A stretch of DNA of 64,000 nt from Jannaschia sp. CCS1 (GTDB lineage Bacteria; Pseudomonadota; Alphaproteobacteria; Rhodobacterales; Rhodobacteraceae): positions 3,844,001 to 3,908,000 of the forward strand of contig NC_007802.1 of the NCBI RefSeq assembly GCF_000013565.1. Direction: 5' to 3'. Under the pieces are notes generated by a model. It did no database searches and was not told the DNA's origin. It was given only the letters and a program-made list of their open reading frames with translations. Shown one piece after another: positions 43,457 through 52,566 of the stretch. The number at the start of each line of letters is the position of its first letter. Positions within the stretch are counted from its first letter, which is position 1. The position numbers were made by a program, and so were the translations under genes.

Positions 43457-44298
43457 ACCTTCAGCGGCGCAACGGCTTCGGCGGCGCCCCCGATCAGGTC
43501 GACCGCACCGTCCCTAACCTGAACCAGGCGCAGAAACAGAAGATCCAAAAGGATCAACTGCGCATCGCGGGATGTGATGGCCGACGATCTCACCTGATCT
43601 TCATCGGTCACCGTGCACAGCGCCTTATCCGCCACATCCGCCAAGGGGTTCGGATGAAGCCCGGTCACGGTGATGATTGTGGCGCCGCGTTTGGCAGCGG
43701 CCTCCGCGATGCGCAAAGTCTCCAGACTGAATCCCGATTGCGACAGCGACACCAGCACGTCATCGGGCGTCAGCGTGGCTGAATGGGCCATCTGGATGTG
43801 GCTGTCAGCATCAAACAGCACTGAAATGCCAAGCTTTTGCAGCTTGTAGACAAAGTCCCGGGCCACAAGGGAGGACGCGCCGACCCCCGAAAGCTGCACC
43901 CGCGCCGCCCCGTTCAAGGCATCCCGCGCCGCGTCCAGATTCTTGGCCGGATTGATGCTGAGCGTCTCCTGCAACGCATGGATTTTGCTGGCCAACAGCT
44001 TCTGCGCAGTCATTGACGCGTCATCGCTTACCTCAATGGAGCTGTGGACCGCATCGTTCGGGGCCTTCTGTGTCGCGGCAGCGCGGGTGACGGCCAGGCG
44101 CAGGTCTTGGTATCCCGAAAACCCCAACTTCTGGCAAAACTTCACGACCGACGATTGGCTGCGGCCTGCGGCACGGGCCAACTCACCCGATGACAGGCGC
44201 GCCATTCTGTCGGGGTCGCCCAGAATGGTATCCGCGATCTGCCGATCTCCGGCTGACAGCGTCGGCAGTTGGGCTTGCATGATGGTGAGTATGGACAA
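43453..44298 (-). CDS. murR: MurR/RpiR-family regulator of MurNAc catabolism
   Basis: This 281-aa protein has an N-terminal RpiR helix-turn-helix (about 1-77, with GRSQSSVVKFCQKLGFSGYQDL) and a SIS sugar-phosphate domain (about 125-250, with VQLSGVGASSLVARDF and VSLSQSGFSLET). In E. coli MurR senses MurNAc-6-P and represses murQP (family knowledge). I use TTG 44298, which gives the family's usual N terminus (SILTIMQAQLPTLS). The frame is open to 44373 but would then leave 12-27 bases for two promoters. ATG 44280 is an alternative. It is divergent from murQ. Confidence 0.87.
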   Translation of the reverse strand: MSILTIMQAQLPTLSAGDRQIADTILGDPDRMARLSSGELARAAGRSQSSVVKFCQKLGFSGYQDLRLAVTRAAATQKAPNDAVHSSIEVSDDASMTAQKLLASKIHALQETLSINPAKNLDAARDALNGAARVQLSGVGASSLVARDFVYKLQKLGISVLFDADSHIQMAHSATLTPDDVLVSLSQSGFSLETLRIAEAAAKRGATIITVTGLHPNPLADVADKALCTVTDEDQVRSSAITSRDAQLILLDLLFLRLVQVRDGAVDLIGGAAEAVAPLKV

Positions 44299-44337
44299 GA
44301 GTTTTCCATGGCATTTGGGCGGTTTGGAATAATCTAC

Positions 44338-44376
44338 CACACAAAGTTTGACATGTGTGAATAAAAAATTCATATT
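44338..44376. promoter_or_regulatory. murQ promoter overlapped by two inverted repeats (candidate MurR operators)
   Basis: A strong sigma70-type promoter, TTGACA (44348-44353), 17-base spacer, CATATT (44371-44376), faces murQ. It is overlapped by CACACA-N10-TGTGTG (44338-44359) and by TGAAT-aaaaa-ATTCA (44358-44372), both perfect inverted repeats. RpiR-type regulators bind such T-G-A-A-T/A-T-T-C-A palindromes. Repressor binding would block polymerase directly. Confidence 0.6.
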
Positions 44377-44400
44377 GGTGGGTGAATGGGAGTCGCTGCC

Positions 44401-45336
44401 GTGTTTACCGCCGTCCAGTCAGATCTTGGGGCACTTGTGTCCGAGGCGAGCAATTCGCGCTCTGCGGACATTGATCTGATGACCACAGCCCAGATCCTGG
44501 CCTGCATGAACGCCGAGGATCGTAAAATCGCCGATGCCGTCGCAGCAGAGCTTCCCGCGATTGCCCAGACTGTTGACAGGATCGTCGCAGCGATTGGCCG
44601 TGGCGGGCGCCTTATCTACATCGGTGCGGGCACCAGCGGTCGTTTGGGCGTATTGGATGCATCTGAATGCCCGCCCACGTTTTCCGTCCCTCCCGGCATG
44701 GTGGTTGGCCTGATCGCCGGTGGCGACACAGCGCTGCGCACCTCGGTTGAGGCGGCCGAAGATGATGAGGCAACGGGTGCGGAGGACGTGAAAGCCATCG
44801 GGCTGACAACCAAAGATGTCGTCATCGGTATCGCGGTCAGTGGCAGAACCCCCTTCGTGATGGGCGCGATAGACTACGCCCGCCGCATTGGCGCGTTCAC
44901 TGCCGCGCTGACCTGCAACCCAGGCTCGCCCATGGCGGACCTTGCTGACATCGCGATCTCACCCGTTGTCGGGCCGGAGGTTGTGACCGGCTCCACGCGC
45001 CTCAAATCCGGGACCGCGCAAAAAATGATCCTGAACATGCTGAGCACCGCCAGCATGATCCGCCTTGGTAAGACATGGGGCAACCGGATGGTGGATGTGA
45101 CGATTTCAAATCGGAAATTGGCGGACCGCGCCACTGCCATGTTGCGGGATGCCACCGGGTGCAGCGCCGATGATGCGCGTACTTTGCTGGACCAAAGCAA
45201 TGGCAGCGTGAAACTTGCCATCCTGATGCAGATTACGGGCTGTGACGCAGATGCGGCCCGCGCAAATCTGGAGGCTGAAAACGGCTTCCTGCGCAAAGCC
45301 ATTGAACGAGCGGAGAAAACTCCGCCGCAAAGCTAG
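44401..45336 (+). CDS. murQ: N-acetylmuramic acid 6-phosphate etherase
   Basis: This 311-aa SIS-domain enzyme cleaves MurNAc-6-P to GlcNAc-6-P and D-lactate. The family signature is intact: EASNSRSADID, GGRLIYIGAGTSGRLGVLD (68-86), SECPPT with Glu89, and Glu117 in SVEAAED, the acidic residues proposed as catalytic. GSTRLKSGTAQKMILNMLST and a C-terminal three-helix part (ATGCSADDA) follow. I start at GTG 44401 with GGGAG eight bases upstream. The ATG at 44386 would lie only a few bases from the predicted transcript start, but remains possible. It leads the operon murQ-ABC importer-hydrolase-anmK. Confidence 0.94.
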   Translation: MFTAVQSDLGALVSEASNSRSADIDLMTTAQILACMNAEDRKIADAVAAELPAIAQTVDRIVAAIGRGGRLIYIGAGTSGRLGVLDASECPPTFSVPPGMVVGLIAGGDTALRTSVEAAEDDEATGAEDVKAIGLTTKDVVIGIAVSGRTPFVMGAIDYARRIGAFTAALTCNPGSPMADLADIAISPVVGPEVVTGSTRLKSGTAQKMILNMLSTASMIRLGKTWGNRMVDVTISNRKLADRATAMLRDATGCSADDARTLLDQSNGSVKLAILMQITGCDADAARANLEAENGFLRKAIERAEKTPPQS

Positions 45337-45367
45337 AGTAATTCACACAAACTGGGAGATAACTGGA

Positions 45368-46873
45368 ATGACCTCGATCAAAACAACCGCCCGCGCGCTG
45401 GCACTCATAAGCACCGCCCTCGCGGCCCCATTGTCCGCGCAAACGCTTGATCTTGCATGGTCCCAGGACGCCACCGGCCTTGATCCGCACACGCAGCCCG
45501 GCTTCGCGACGATCCGCCTGCTGGAATTGATGTATGAGCCGCTTTTGCGTCTGGATGCCAACCTGGAGCTTCAGCCCGCCATCGCGCAAAGCTGGTCCTT
45601 CTCCGACGATGGTCTGCAACTGACATTCCAACTGGACCCCGCGGCGATGTTCCACGACGGCACATCCGTGACCTCTGCCGATGTCCGCGCCTCGTTCGAG
45701 CGTATTCTGGACGAGGAAACCGGCGCGATTTCGCGGGCGAACTACACGTCCATCATCAATATCGAAACACCCGATGATGCCACCGTGGTGTTTGAACTGG
45801 ATCGCCCCGATGCGCCGATCCTCAACGGTCTGGCCACGGTGAACGCCGCCGTCCTGCCTGCGTCGGCGATTGAGGCAGGCACGATCGCCACGGAAGTCGT
45901 GGGCTCCGGCCCGTTCATGTTGGACGCCCGCACGCCCAACGCCAGCGCCACCCTGACGAGTTTCGCGGATTGGCATGGCGGCGACGTGGCCTACGACACC
46001 CTGTCCATCAGCGTGCTGCCCGATGAAACCGCGCTTCTGGGTGCCTTGCGTGCCGGTCAGGCCGATTTTGCATTGATCAACGATCCGTTGGTCGCGACGC
46101 TGGTGCCCTCTACGGATGGATTGACGCTGAACACCGCGCCCACGCTCAGCTACTATGTGCTGCAACTCAACGCAGCCCGGGAGCCGATGGACTCGCTGCC
46201 CCTGCGGCAGGCGATCAGCTGCGCGATCAACCGCCAGGACATTCTGGATGCCGCCCTTCTGGGTGAGGGGGAGGTGACGGGTCCCCTGACATCCCCCGCC
46301 TATCGCACCGACCCAAGCAGCCTGTTCTGCTATGAGCAGGATCAGGATCGCGCCCGCGCGTTGCTGGCAGAGGCGGGCTTTGCCGATGGCTTCACGGCCA
46401 CCGTCATGGCCGCAACCGGTGAGCCGCCCACCGCATCGGCCGTGGCGCAGGTGATCCAGTCGCAACTGTCTGAGGTCGGCATCACGCTTGAGATCGAGAT
46501 GCAGGAGCTGAGCGTCTATATCGACCGCTGGCTTGCCGCGGATTTCGACATGGCCGTGGCGCTGAACGGCGGGCGCGTGGACCCCTATACGATGTACAAC
46601 CGCTACTGGACCCGCGACGGGAACCTGCAAGGCGTCGCCAACTACATCGATGATACACTCGACACGCTGATGAACGATGGCCGGGCCGAGACGGGCGAAG
46701 AGGCCCGCCGGGAGATCTATGCCAACTTCGAGTCCCATCTGGCCGAAATGTCGCCCTGGGTCTGGCTGTTCACTGGCAACACCTACACGGCTCAGACCGA
46801 CGCGGTCTCCGGATTCGTTCCCACGCCCAACGGATCGCTCTTCGGCCTCGTGGATGTGACCCTGGCTGAATAA
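45368..46873 (+). CDS. ABC transporter substrate-binding protein, family 5 (oligopeptide type)
   Basis: This 501-aa periplasmic receptor has a signal peptide of about 24 residues (cut after PLSA). The family-5 fold follows, with DATGLDPHTQ and ALRAGQADF segments and a LRQAISCAINRQDI block. It lies between murQ and the permease genes, so the likely ligand is a murein fragment such as anhydroMurNAc or anhydro-muropeptide (inferred). E. coli MppA is a family precedent for murein peptide binding. Confidence 0.9.
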   Translation: MTSIKTTARALALISTALAAPLSAQTLDLAWSQDATGLDPHTQPGFATIRLLELMYEPLLRLDANLELQPAIAQSWSFSDDGLQLTFQLDPAAMFHDGTSVTSADVRASFERILDEETGAISRANYTSIINIETPDDATVVFELDRPDAPILNGLATVNAAVLPASAIEAGTIATEVVGSGPFMLDARTPNASATLTSFADWHGGDVAYDTLSISVLPDETALLGALRAGQADFALINDPLVATLVPSTDGLTLNTAPTLSYYVLQLNAAREPMDSLPLRQAISCAINRQDILDAALLGEGEVTGPLTSPAYRTDPSSLFCYEQDQDRARALLAEAGFADGFTATVMAATGEPPTASAVAQVIQSQLSEVGITLEIEMQELSVYIDRWLAADFDMAVALNGGRVDPYTMYNRYWTRDGNLQGVANYIDDTLDTLMNDGRAETGEEARREIYANFESHLAEMSPWVWLFTGNTYTAQTDAVSGFVPTPNGSLFGLVDVTLAE

Positions 46874-46895
46874 CAAACGGCACGGGACACCCGGC

Positions 46896-47861
46896 ATGAG
46901 CTATCTTCTAAGGCGCCTCGCGGTTTTTCCGCTGGTCATGCTGGGTGTGTCGATTTTTGTTTTCGTTGCAATCCGACTGGTGCCCGGCGACGCCATCACG
47001 GCGATGTTGGGCACCGAAGGCGGCATGCTGACGCCTGCTCAGCGGGAAGCGTTGACCGCCTATTTCGGCCTCGATCAGAATTGGGCCATTCAATATGTCC
47101 GCTGGCTTGGCGGGTTGTTTGGGGGCGATCTTGGGATCTCGGTCACTTACGGCCAACCGGTCCTCGACCTGATCCTGGAACGGTTTCCCCTGACGCTGCA
47201 ACTGGCGCTGATGTCGATGGTCATCGCCCTGCTGATCGGCCTGCCGGCAGGCGTCTTCGCCGCAACGCAAGCCAATCGCGCATCTGACCTGATCGTCAGG
47301 ATCTTCGCGATGATCGGCCAATCCATGCCCAATTTCGTGGTCGCGTTGCTGCTAATCTACGGCCTGTCGGTCGTTTTCGGGGTCCTGCCGACGATGGGCC
47401 GGTACGTGCGGTTCACCGAAGACCCCCTCGGCAACTTGGCGCAGATGATCCTGCCTGCCTTCGCCCTTGGCACAGCTTTCGCGGCAGCCGTGACGCGGAT
47501 CACGCGCGCGGCGATGCTGGATATACTGAGCGAGGACTACGTGCGCACCGCGCGATCGCAGGGGTTTTCGCAAGCCTACGTCATCTGGCGCCACGCCTTA
47601 CCGAATGCCCTGATCCCGGTCCTGACGCTGAGCGGTGTGGAATTTGGCTACCTTCTGGGCGGCGCGGTCATCGTGGAGCAGATCTTTGCACTCCCGGGCC
47701 TTGGCCGCGTGGTCCTGGACGCTATCGGAGAGAGGGACTACGCCCTTGTCCAAGGCGTTATCCTGTTCATCGCCTTCAATTTCATGGTGGTTAACCTGCT
47801 GGTCGATCTGGCCTACGCCGCCCTTGATCCGCGCATTCGCTATGGCAGCGGCGGGTCATGA
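46896..47861 (+). CDS. ABC transporter permease, DppB type
   Basis: This 321-aa inner-membrane protein has six helices, an N-terminal LRRLAVFPLVMLGVSIFVF segment and the ATPase-docking EAA-like loop (YVRTARSQGFSQAYVIWRHA). It is the first of two permeases of the importer. Its stop overlaps the DppC-type gene by 4 bases. Confidence 0.93.
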   Translation: MSYLLRRLAVFPLVMLGVSIFVFVAIRLVPGDAITAMLGTEGGMLTPAQREALTAYFGLDQNWAIQYVRWLGGLFGGDLGISVTYGQPVLDLILERFPLTLQLALMSMVIALLIGLPAGVFAATQANRASDLIVRIFAMIGQSMPNFVVALLLIYGLSVVFGVLPTMGRYVRFTEDPLGNLAQMILPAFALGTAFAAAVTRITRAAMLDILSEDYVRTARSQGFSQAYVIWRHALPNALIPVLTLSGVEFGYLLGGAVIVEQIFALPGLGRVVLDAIGERDYALVQGVILFIAFNFMVVNLLVDLAYAALDPRIRYGSGGS

Positions 47862-48697
47862 CCCTCCTCCGCGCCCTTGCCCGCCACCCGGCAGGCCGCA
47901 TCAGCCTTATCATCATCGGGTTGCTCAGCATCGCCGCGCTGCTTGGGCTGTTTGGCCTGACGCCCCACGATCCACTTGCCCAGGACCGCCTCGCGCGCCT
48001 GCAAGCGCCCAGCAGCACATATGTTTTGGGAACCGACCTCTTTGGCCGGGACATGCTCAGCCGGTTGATGGTGGGGGCGGGGCAATCCTTCATGGTCGCC
48101 CTGCTGTCCGTCACCCTCGCCGCGACGCTTGGCACGATCCTTGGGCTCACGGCGGCGTGGTTCGGCGGTCTCTGGGATGGGGTGGCGATGCGCCTGATGG
48201 ATGTGCTGCTGGCTTTTCCCGCCATCCTTCTGGCCCTGCTGATCATCGCGATCCTTCAAGCCGGTGTCCTGTCATCGGTGCTTGCCATCGCGGTCGTCTA
48301 CACCCCGATCTTCACCCGTGTCGCGCGGGGCCCGGCGCTGTCGATCAAGACGCGCAGCTTTGTCGATGCCGCGCGCACGTTTGGCAGCCCCACGACTTAC
48401 ATTCTGTCGCGTCATCTGTTGGGCAACCTTGTGGCCCCGCTGACCGTGCAGTTCACGCTCGCCCTGGCCTGGGCACTGCTGACGGAGGCCGCACTCAGCT
48501 TCCTCGGTCTCGGCACACAGCCGCCCAATCCATCCCTCGGCCTTATGCTGTCGGACAGCCGCAACCTGATGGAAATGGCGCCGTGGCTGCTGATCTACCC
48601 CGCGGCCACGATCATGCTGGCGGTGCTGGGGTTCAATCTTCTGGGGGATGCTTTGCGGGATATCACAGATCCGCGCGCGCAGGACGGTCGCCCATGA
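47858..48697 (+). CDS. ABC transporter permease, DppC type
   Basis: This 279-aa inner-membrane protein has an N-terminal anchor helix, the LGTDLFGRDMLSRLM motif typical of DppC/OppC, and the EAA-type loop near VDAARTFGSPTTYILSRH. It pairs with the DppB-type subunit encoded just upstream. Its stop overlaps the ATPase start by 4 bases. Confidence 0.93.
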   Translation: MTLLRALARHPAGRISLIIIGLLSIAALLGLFGLTPHDPLAQDRLARLQAPSSTYVLGTDLFGRDMLSRLMVGAGQSFMVALLSVTLAATLGTILGLTAAWFGGLWDGVAMRLMDVLLAFPAILLALLIIAILQAGVLSSVLAIAVVYTPIFTRVARGPALSIKTRSFVDAARTFGSPTTYILSRHLLGNLVAPLTVQFTLALAWALLTEAALSFLGLGTQPPNPSLGLMLSDSRNLMEMAPWLLIYPAATIMLAVLGFNLLGDALRDITDPRAQDGRP

Positions 48698-50400
48698 CGC
48701 TGTTGTCCGTCACAGACCTGCGTGTTGGCTTCGGTGCAAAGGGGCAGGAGACCGAGGTTGTGCGCGGCGTCAGCTTTGACGTCGCCGCCGGAGAGACGCT
48801 TGCGATTGTCGGCGAAAGCGGGTCCGGGAAGTCTGTCACGGCGATGTCGATCAACCGGCTCATCGACTTTGGCGGCGGTCGCATTCTGAGCGGGTCCATC
48901 GTGTTGGACGGGGCGACAGATTTGGCTCAGGCGACGCAGGCAGACTTGCAACGCCTGCGCGGGCGCGAGATCGGGATGATCTTTCAGGAACCCATGACCT
49001 CCCTGAACCCGGTTTTGAAGATCGGCACCCAGATCGGTGAGATCTTCGCCAAACGCCACGGGCTAAGTGGCCGCGCCGTGCGGCAGGCCGCGATCCGGGC
49101 CCTGGACCGGGTGCGTATCCCCGATGCCGAGCGCAGGTTAAGCCAGGCCCCGCATCAGATGTCGGGCGGCATGTTGCAACGGATCATGATCGCGATGGCA
49201 TTGGCGGGTGAGCCTCGGCTCCTGATCGCCGACGAGCCGACAACCGCGCTGGATGTGACCATACAGGCCCAGATCCTGGCCCTGCTGGAGGAGCTGAAGC
49301 AAGAGACGGGAACCGGGCTGATCTTCATCACCCACGACATCGGTGTAGTGGCCGGGATCGCGGACAAGGTCGTGGTCATGCAAAACGGCAGGATCGTCGA
49401 AAGCGGCACAACCGGTGACATCATCGACCGGCCCCAACATGACTACACCCGTCATTTGCTGAACGCTGTGCCACATTTCAGCTTTGGTCAAGCGACACGG
49501 GCAACCGCGCCGATGGCCCGTGCCAAGCCCGCCCTAAGCGTCGATCACCTGGCGGTTCGGTTCCCGGTCGGGTCCGGGTTCCTCCGCAAGCCCAAGGGAG
49601 AGGTCCACGCGGTGTCCGACGTGTCCTTCGCCCTCAACCCCGGTGAAACCCTTGGGATTGTCGGCGAAAGCGGATCGGGCAAATCGACTATGGCGCGCGC
49701 GATCCTCAGGCTGGTGCACCCCGCGGAGGGTCGTATCACCTGCGCGGGCGGTCGTGCGGTGCAGATGGTCTTCCAGAACCCCAACGCCTCTTTGAACGGT
49801 CGGATGAACGTGCAGACGCTGTTGGCCGAGCCGATGGTCGCCGCCGGTCATTCCATCAACGCCGCCGTGATCGACCGGATGCACATGCTTCTGGACAAGG
49901 TGGACCTGCCCGCCGATGCGCTGACGCGGTTTCCCCACGAATTCTCCGGCGGTCAACGGCAACGGATCTGCATCGCCCGCGCGCTGATGCCCGAGCCTCA
50001 GATCCTCGTTCTGGATGAAGCCGTATCGGCGCTTGATGTCTCGGTGCAGGCCAGGGTGCTGGACTTGTTGATTGATCTTCAACAGGAATTCAGGCTCGCC
50101 TACCTGTTCGTGTCCCACGATATGGGCGTGGTTGAACGGATCGCGCACCGGATCGCCGTGATCTACGCGGGCCAGATCGTGGAGATTGGCCCATCGCGGG
50201 ATGTGCTGGCCGACCCACAGCATTCCTATACGCGCAAATTGATGTCCGCCGTGCCGTCCCTGGATCGCCGCGATGTCACCTTCGCGTTGGAGACGGACGA
50301 GGTCCCCTCGACCCTGCGCCCCTTGGGGTGGAAACCCGCGCCGGTGATTTGGCAGGACCACGGTCCGGGTCACCACTTTGCGGCGGAGCCATCGCCATGA
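48694..50400 (+). CDS. Fused ABC transporter ATPase (DppD-DppF in one chain)
   Basis: This 568-aa protein contains two complete nucleotide-binding domains. The first has Walker A GESGSGKS (40-47), the signature MSGGMLQR and Walker [13 protein letters not shown]. The second (from about 275) has [15 protein letters not shown] and [11 protein letters not shown]. Most Dpp/Opp systems use two separate ATPases, but fused forms are known. It energises the importer at 45368-48697. Its stop overlaps the serine hydrolase gene. Confidence 0.93.
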   Translation: MTLLSVTDLRVGFGAKGQETEVVRGVSFDVAAGETLAIVGESGSGKSVTAMSINRLIDFGGGRILSGSIVLDGATDLAQATQADLQRLRGREIGMIFQEPMTSLNPVLKIGTQIGEIFAKRHGLSGRAVRQAAIRALDRVRIPDAERRLSQAPHQMSGGMLQRIMIAMALAGEPRLLIADEPTTALDVTIQAQILALLEELKQETGTGLIFITHDIGVVAGIADKVVVMQNGRIVESGTTGDIIDRPQHDYTRHLLNAVPHFSFGQATRATAPMARAKPALSVDHLAVRFPVGSGFLRKPKGEVHAVSDVSFALNPGETLGIVGESGSGKSTMARAILRLVHPAEGRITCAGGRAVQMVFQNPNASLNGRMNVQTLLAEPMVAAGHSINAAVIDRMHMLLDKVDLPADALTRFPHEFSGGQRQRICIARALMPEPQILVLDEAVSALDVSVQARVLDLLIDLQQEFRLAYLFVSHDMGVVERIAHRIAVIYAGQIVEIGPSRDVLADPQHSYTRKLMSAVPSLDRRDVTFALETDEVPSTLRPLGWKPAPVIWQDHGPGHHFAAEPSP

Positions 50401-51368
50401 GTTTCAACGCCGCATGGTCCCTCGTGACGAAGGCCGTCGACGCCAGGCGCATCCCCTGTGCCGTGCTGGGTCTGGTGGACGACACCGGGCGGCACGTTGC
50501 CTGGGCGGGATCTGCTCAAGTGGTTCCAGACACGGTGCCGGTGACACGCGACACCATCTTCGACCTCGCCTCTCTCACCAAGCCGATTTTCACGACCGAA
50601 CGTATCCTGGCCCACGCGGATGCAGGCCGGATTGACCTCGACGCGCCGCTCACCAGCGCCATCCCCGACTTCCGCCAATATCACACGGATTGTTGGGAGC
50701 GCGCGGCCACCTTCCGCGATTGCCTCGGCCATCGCACGCATTTCCCCGCCGTTGCGCCCCTCTACACCTATGGCCATGACCCGGCGACATTGCGCGCGTT
50801 TGTTTTGCAACGGGAATGGGCGCGGGAGGAGACACCCGTCTACTCGGATATCAACTACATCCTTCTGGGCATCGCGTTGGAACGGCTCGAAGGCTGCGGC
50901 ATCCGCGACATGGACCCCGGGCCCGGCTTCTCTTTCAACCCACCGTCAGACGCCTGTACCGCCACCGAGGCCTGTACCTGGCGCGGGCGCGTGATGCGTG
51001 GCGAGGTGCACGACGAGAATTGCTTCGCCCTGCAAGGGTCAGGCCATGCGGGGCTGTTTGGCACCATGGACGCCGTGCTGGACTTCGGACAGGCGATGCT
51101 TGCGCGCGGGTTGGGTCTGGCCGGGCAACGCCTGACTGATACGCGGACCCATGGCTGGGAAATTCGTTATCCCGGCTGGTCCGGTGGTCAGATGTGTACG
51201 CCCGGCACCATCGGCCACACCGGGTTCACGGGGACAGGCCTGTGGATCGACGCCGACACGGGTCGCATCTGGAGCCTGCTGACCAACCGCGTCCATCCCA
51301 CGCGCCACGCGGACAGTGGCATCGCGGATCTTCGGGTGTTGGTGGGGGAGGCTCTTTATGGCACATGA
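50397..51368 (+). CDS. Beta-lactamase/PBP4B-like serine hydrolase
   Basis: This 323-aa class C-type penicillin-recognising protein has the nucleophile motif SLTK (Ser59, Lys62), YSD (149-151, in place of YxN) and HTG (274-276, in place of KTG). No signal peptide is visible, so it should act in the cytoplasm, unlike most PBPs. In E. coli the murQP operon also encodes such a protein (YfeW/PBP4B), which supports a role in trimming imported muropeptides. Esterase activity is an alternative. It overlaps anmK by 11 bases. Confidence 0.83.
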   Translation: MSFNAAWSLVTKAVDARRIPCAVLGLVDDTGRHVAWAGSAQVVPDTVPVTRDTIFDLASLTKPIFTTERILAHADAGRIDLDAPLTSAIPDFRQYHTDCWERAATFRDCLGHRTHFPAVAPLYTYGHDPATLRAFVLQREWAREETPVYSDINYILLGIALERLEGCGIRDMDPGPGFSFNPPSDACTATEACTWRGRVMRGEVHDENCFALQGSGHAGLFGTMDAVLDFGQAMLARGLGLAGQRLTDTRTHGWEIRYPGWSGGQMCTPGTIGHTGFTGTGLWIDADTGRIWSLLTNRVHPTRHADSGIADLRVLVGEALYGT

Positions 51369-52494
51369 CATGCGATGGTGCGTCGGGTTGATGACCGGCA
51401 CAGTCCTGGACGGCAACATCGACGTCGCCCTGTTGCAAACAGATGGCGAGCGCATCGGCGCATTCGGCCCCCATGCCCTCTACCCCTACGACGCGGGAAC
51501 CAACGCGCTGCTAAAGCAATGCCTGTCGGCGGCGCAGACATGGGCATTCAATGGGCCGGAGCCTGCGATTTTCGCGGAGGCCGAGGCGCGGATCACGCGC
51601 GCGCAATCGGACGCGGTGGCCTGTCTTGTGGAGACGGCCGGGTTGTCTATGCGCGATATTGCAGCCGTTGGGTTTCACGGGCAAACCGTCCTGCACCGCG
51701 CGCCAGCACCGGGTCGCCTCGGCCAAACGCGCCAGCTTGGCAATGGGCAGGACATGGCGCGCCGTCTGGCCACGGATGTGGTGTACGACTTTCGAAGCGC
51801 GGATATGAAAGCGGGGGGCCAGGGCGCGCCTCTCTCTGCCATCTATCACAGCGCCCTTCTGGACACGCTGGACAACGCCCATGACACCGCGATCCTGAAC
51901 CTTGGCGGCGTCGCCAATATCACGGCCCGGGACGCGCGGGGCATGTTGGCGGCCTTTGACACCGGGCCTGCCAACGCCCCGATCAATGATTTTGTCGTCC
52001 ATCGCGGATTGGGCGAGATGGACAGGGACGGCCAGCTGGCGGCCCAGGGTCGCGTGGATGACGCGCGGTTTTCGACAGCGCTGAGGCATCCGTACCTGTC
52101 CCGACCCTATCCCAAATCCCTCGACCGGTTCGACTTTGGCCATGACTGGGTGGCGGATCTCTCCGACGCCGATGGCGCCGCGACGCTAACCGCTTTCACC
52201 GCATCGGCGGTGGGCCGGGGCCTGGACCTGCTGCCTGTTCGGCCCACGCGGTTGATCGTTTGTGGGGGCGGTCGCCGCAATCCAACGCTACTGAAGATGA
52301 TCGCGACCTATGCGAAGGTCCATGTGGACAACGCGGAGGATTGGGGTTGGGAAGGCGACGCGACCGAAGCGCAGTGCTTCGGGTATCTTGCCATGCGGCG
52401 GCTCCGTGACTTGCCGGTCACGTTTGCGGAAACCACGGGCGTGCGTGCGCCCATGCCGGCGGGGCGTATTGCACACGGGTCATCACCCGGGTGA
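51358..52494 (+). CDS. anmK: Anhydro-N-acetylmuramic acid kinase
   Basis: This 378-aa protein opens and phosphorylates 1,6-anhydroMurNAc to MurNAc-6-P, the MurQ substrate. It has the phosphate loop GLMTGTVLDG (10-19; the family usually has SGTSxDG), GFHGQT (105-110), DFRSADMKAGGQGAPL with the likely catalytic Asp149, NLGGVANIT (181-189) and FDTGPANAPIND. GGGGGAGG precedes ATG 51358, inside the end of the hydrolase gene. It closes the murQ operon. Confidence 0.92.
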   Translation: MAHDMRWCVGLMTGTVLDGNIDVALLQTDGERIGAFGPHALYPYDAGTNALLKQCLSAAQTWAFNGPEPAIFAEAEARITRAQSDAVACLVETAGLSMRDIAAVGFHGQTVLHRAPAPGRLGQTRQLGNGQDMARRLATDVVYDFRSADMKAGGQGAPLSAIYHSALLDTLDNAHDTAILNLGGVANITARDARGMLAAFDTGPANAPINDFVVHRGLGEMDRDGQLAAQGRVDDARFSTALRHPYLSRPYPKSLDRFDFGHDWVADLSDADGAATLTAFTASAVGRGLDLLPVRPTRLIVCGGGRRNPTLLKMIATYAKVHVDNAEDWGWEGDATEAQCFGYLAMRRLRDLPVTFAETTGVRAPMPAGRIAHGSSPG

Positions 52495-52523
52495 CAGGAC
52501 ATCGACTCTCAGCCGCAATGCAG

Positions 52524-52556
52524 CTTACCTGCGGTAAGATCTGTTTTTCTTATCGG
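52524..52556 (+). terminator. Possible terminator/operator between anmK and lysR
   Basis: CTTACC-tgc-GGTAAG (52524-52538) is a perfect 6-bp stem, followed by ATCTGTTTTTCTT, so it could end the anmK transcript. The same interval overlaps the lysR promoter. The octamer CTTATCGG (52549-52556) recurs at 53455-53462 before hyuA. Termination is uncertain because the loop has only 3 bases. Confidence 0.4.
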
Positions 52557-52566
52557 ACGTGCGCAG

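Noticed and set aside
45233-46897. A 554-codon open frame on the minus strand opposite the ABC receptor
   Set aside because: Antisense of a clear family-5 receptor with signal peptide; no coherent protein.
47635-48693. Upstream extension of the fused ABC ATPase
   Set aside because: Overlaps both permease genes in a different frame. The ATPase domain starts at ATG 48694 with the usual spacing to Walker A.
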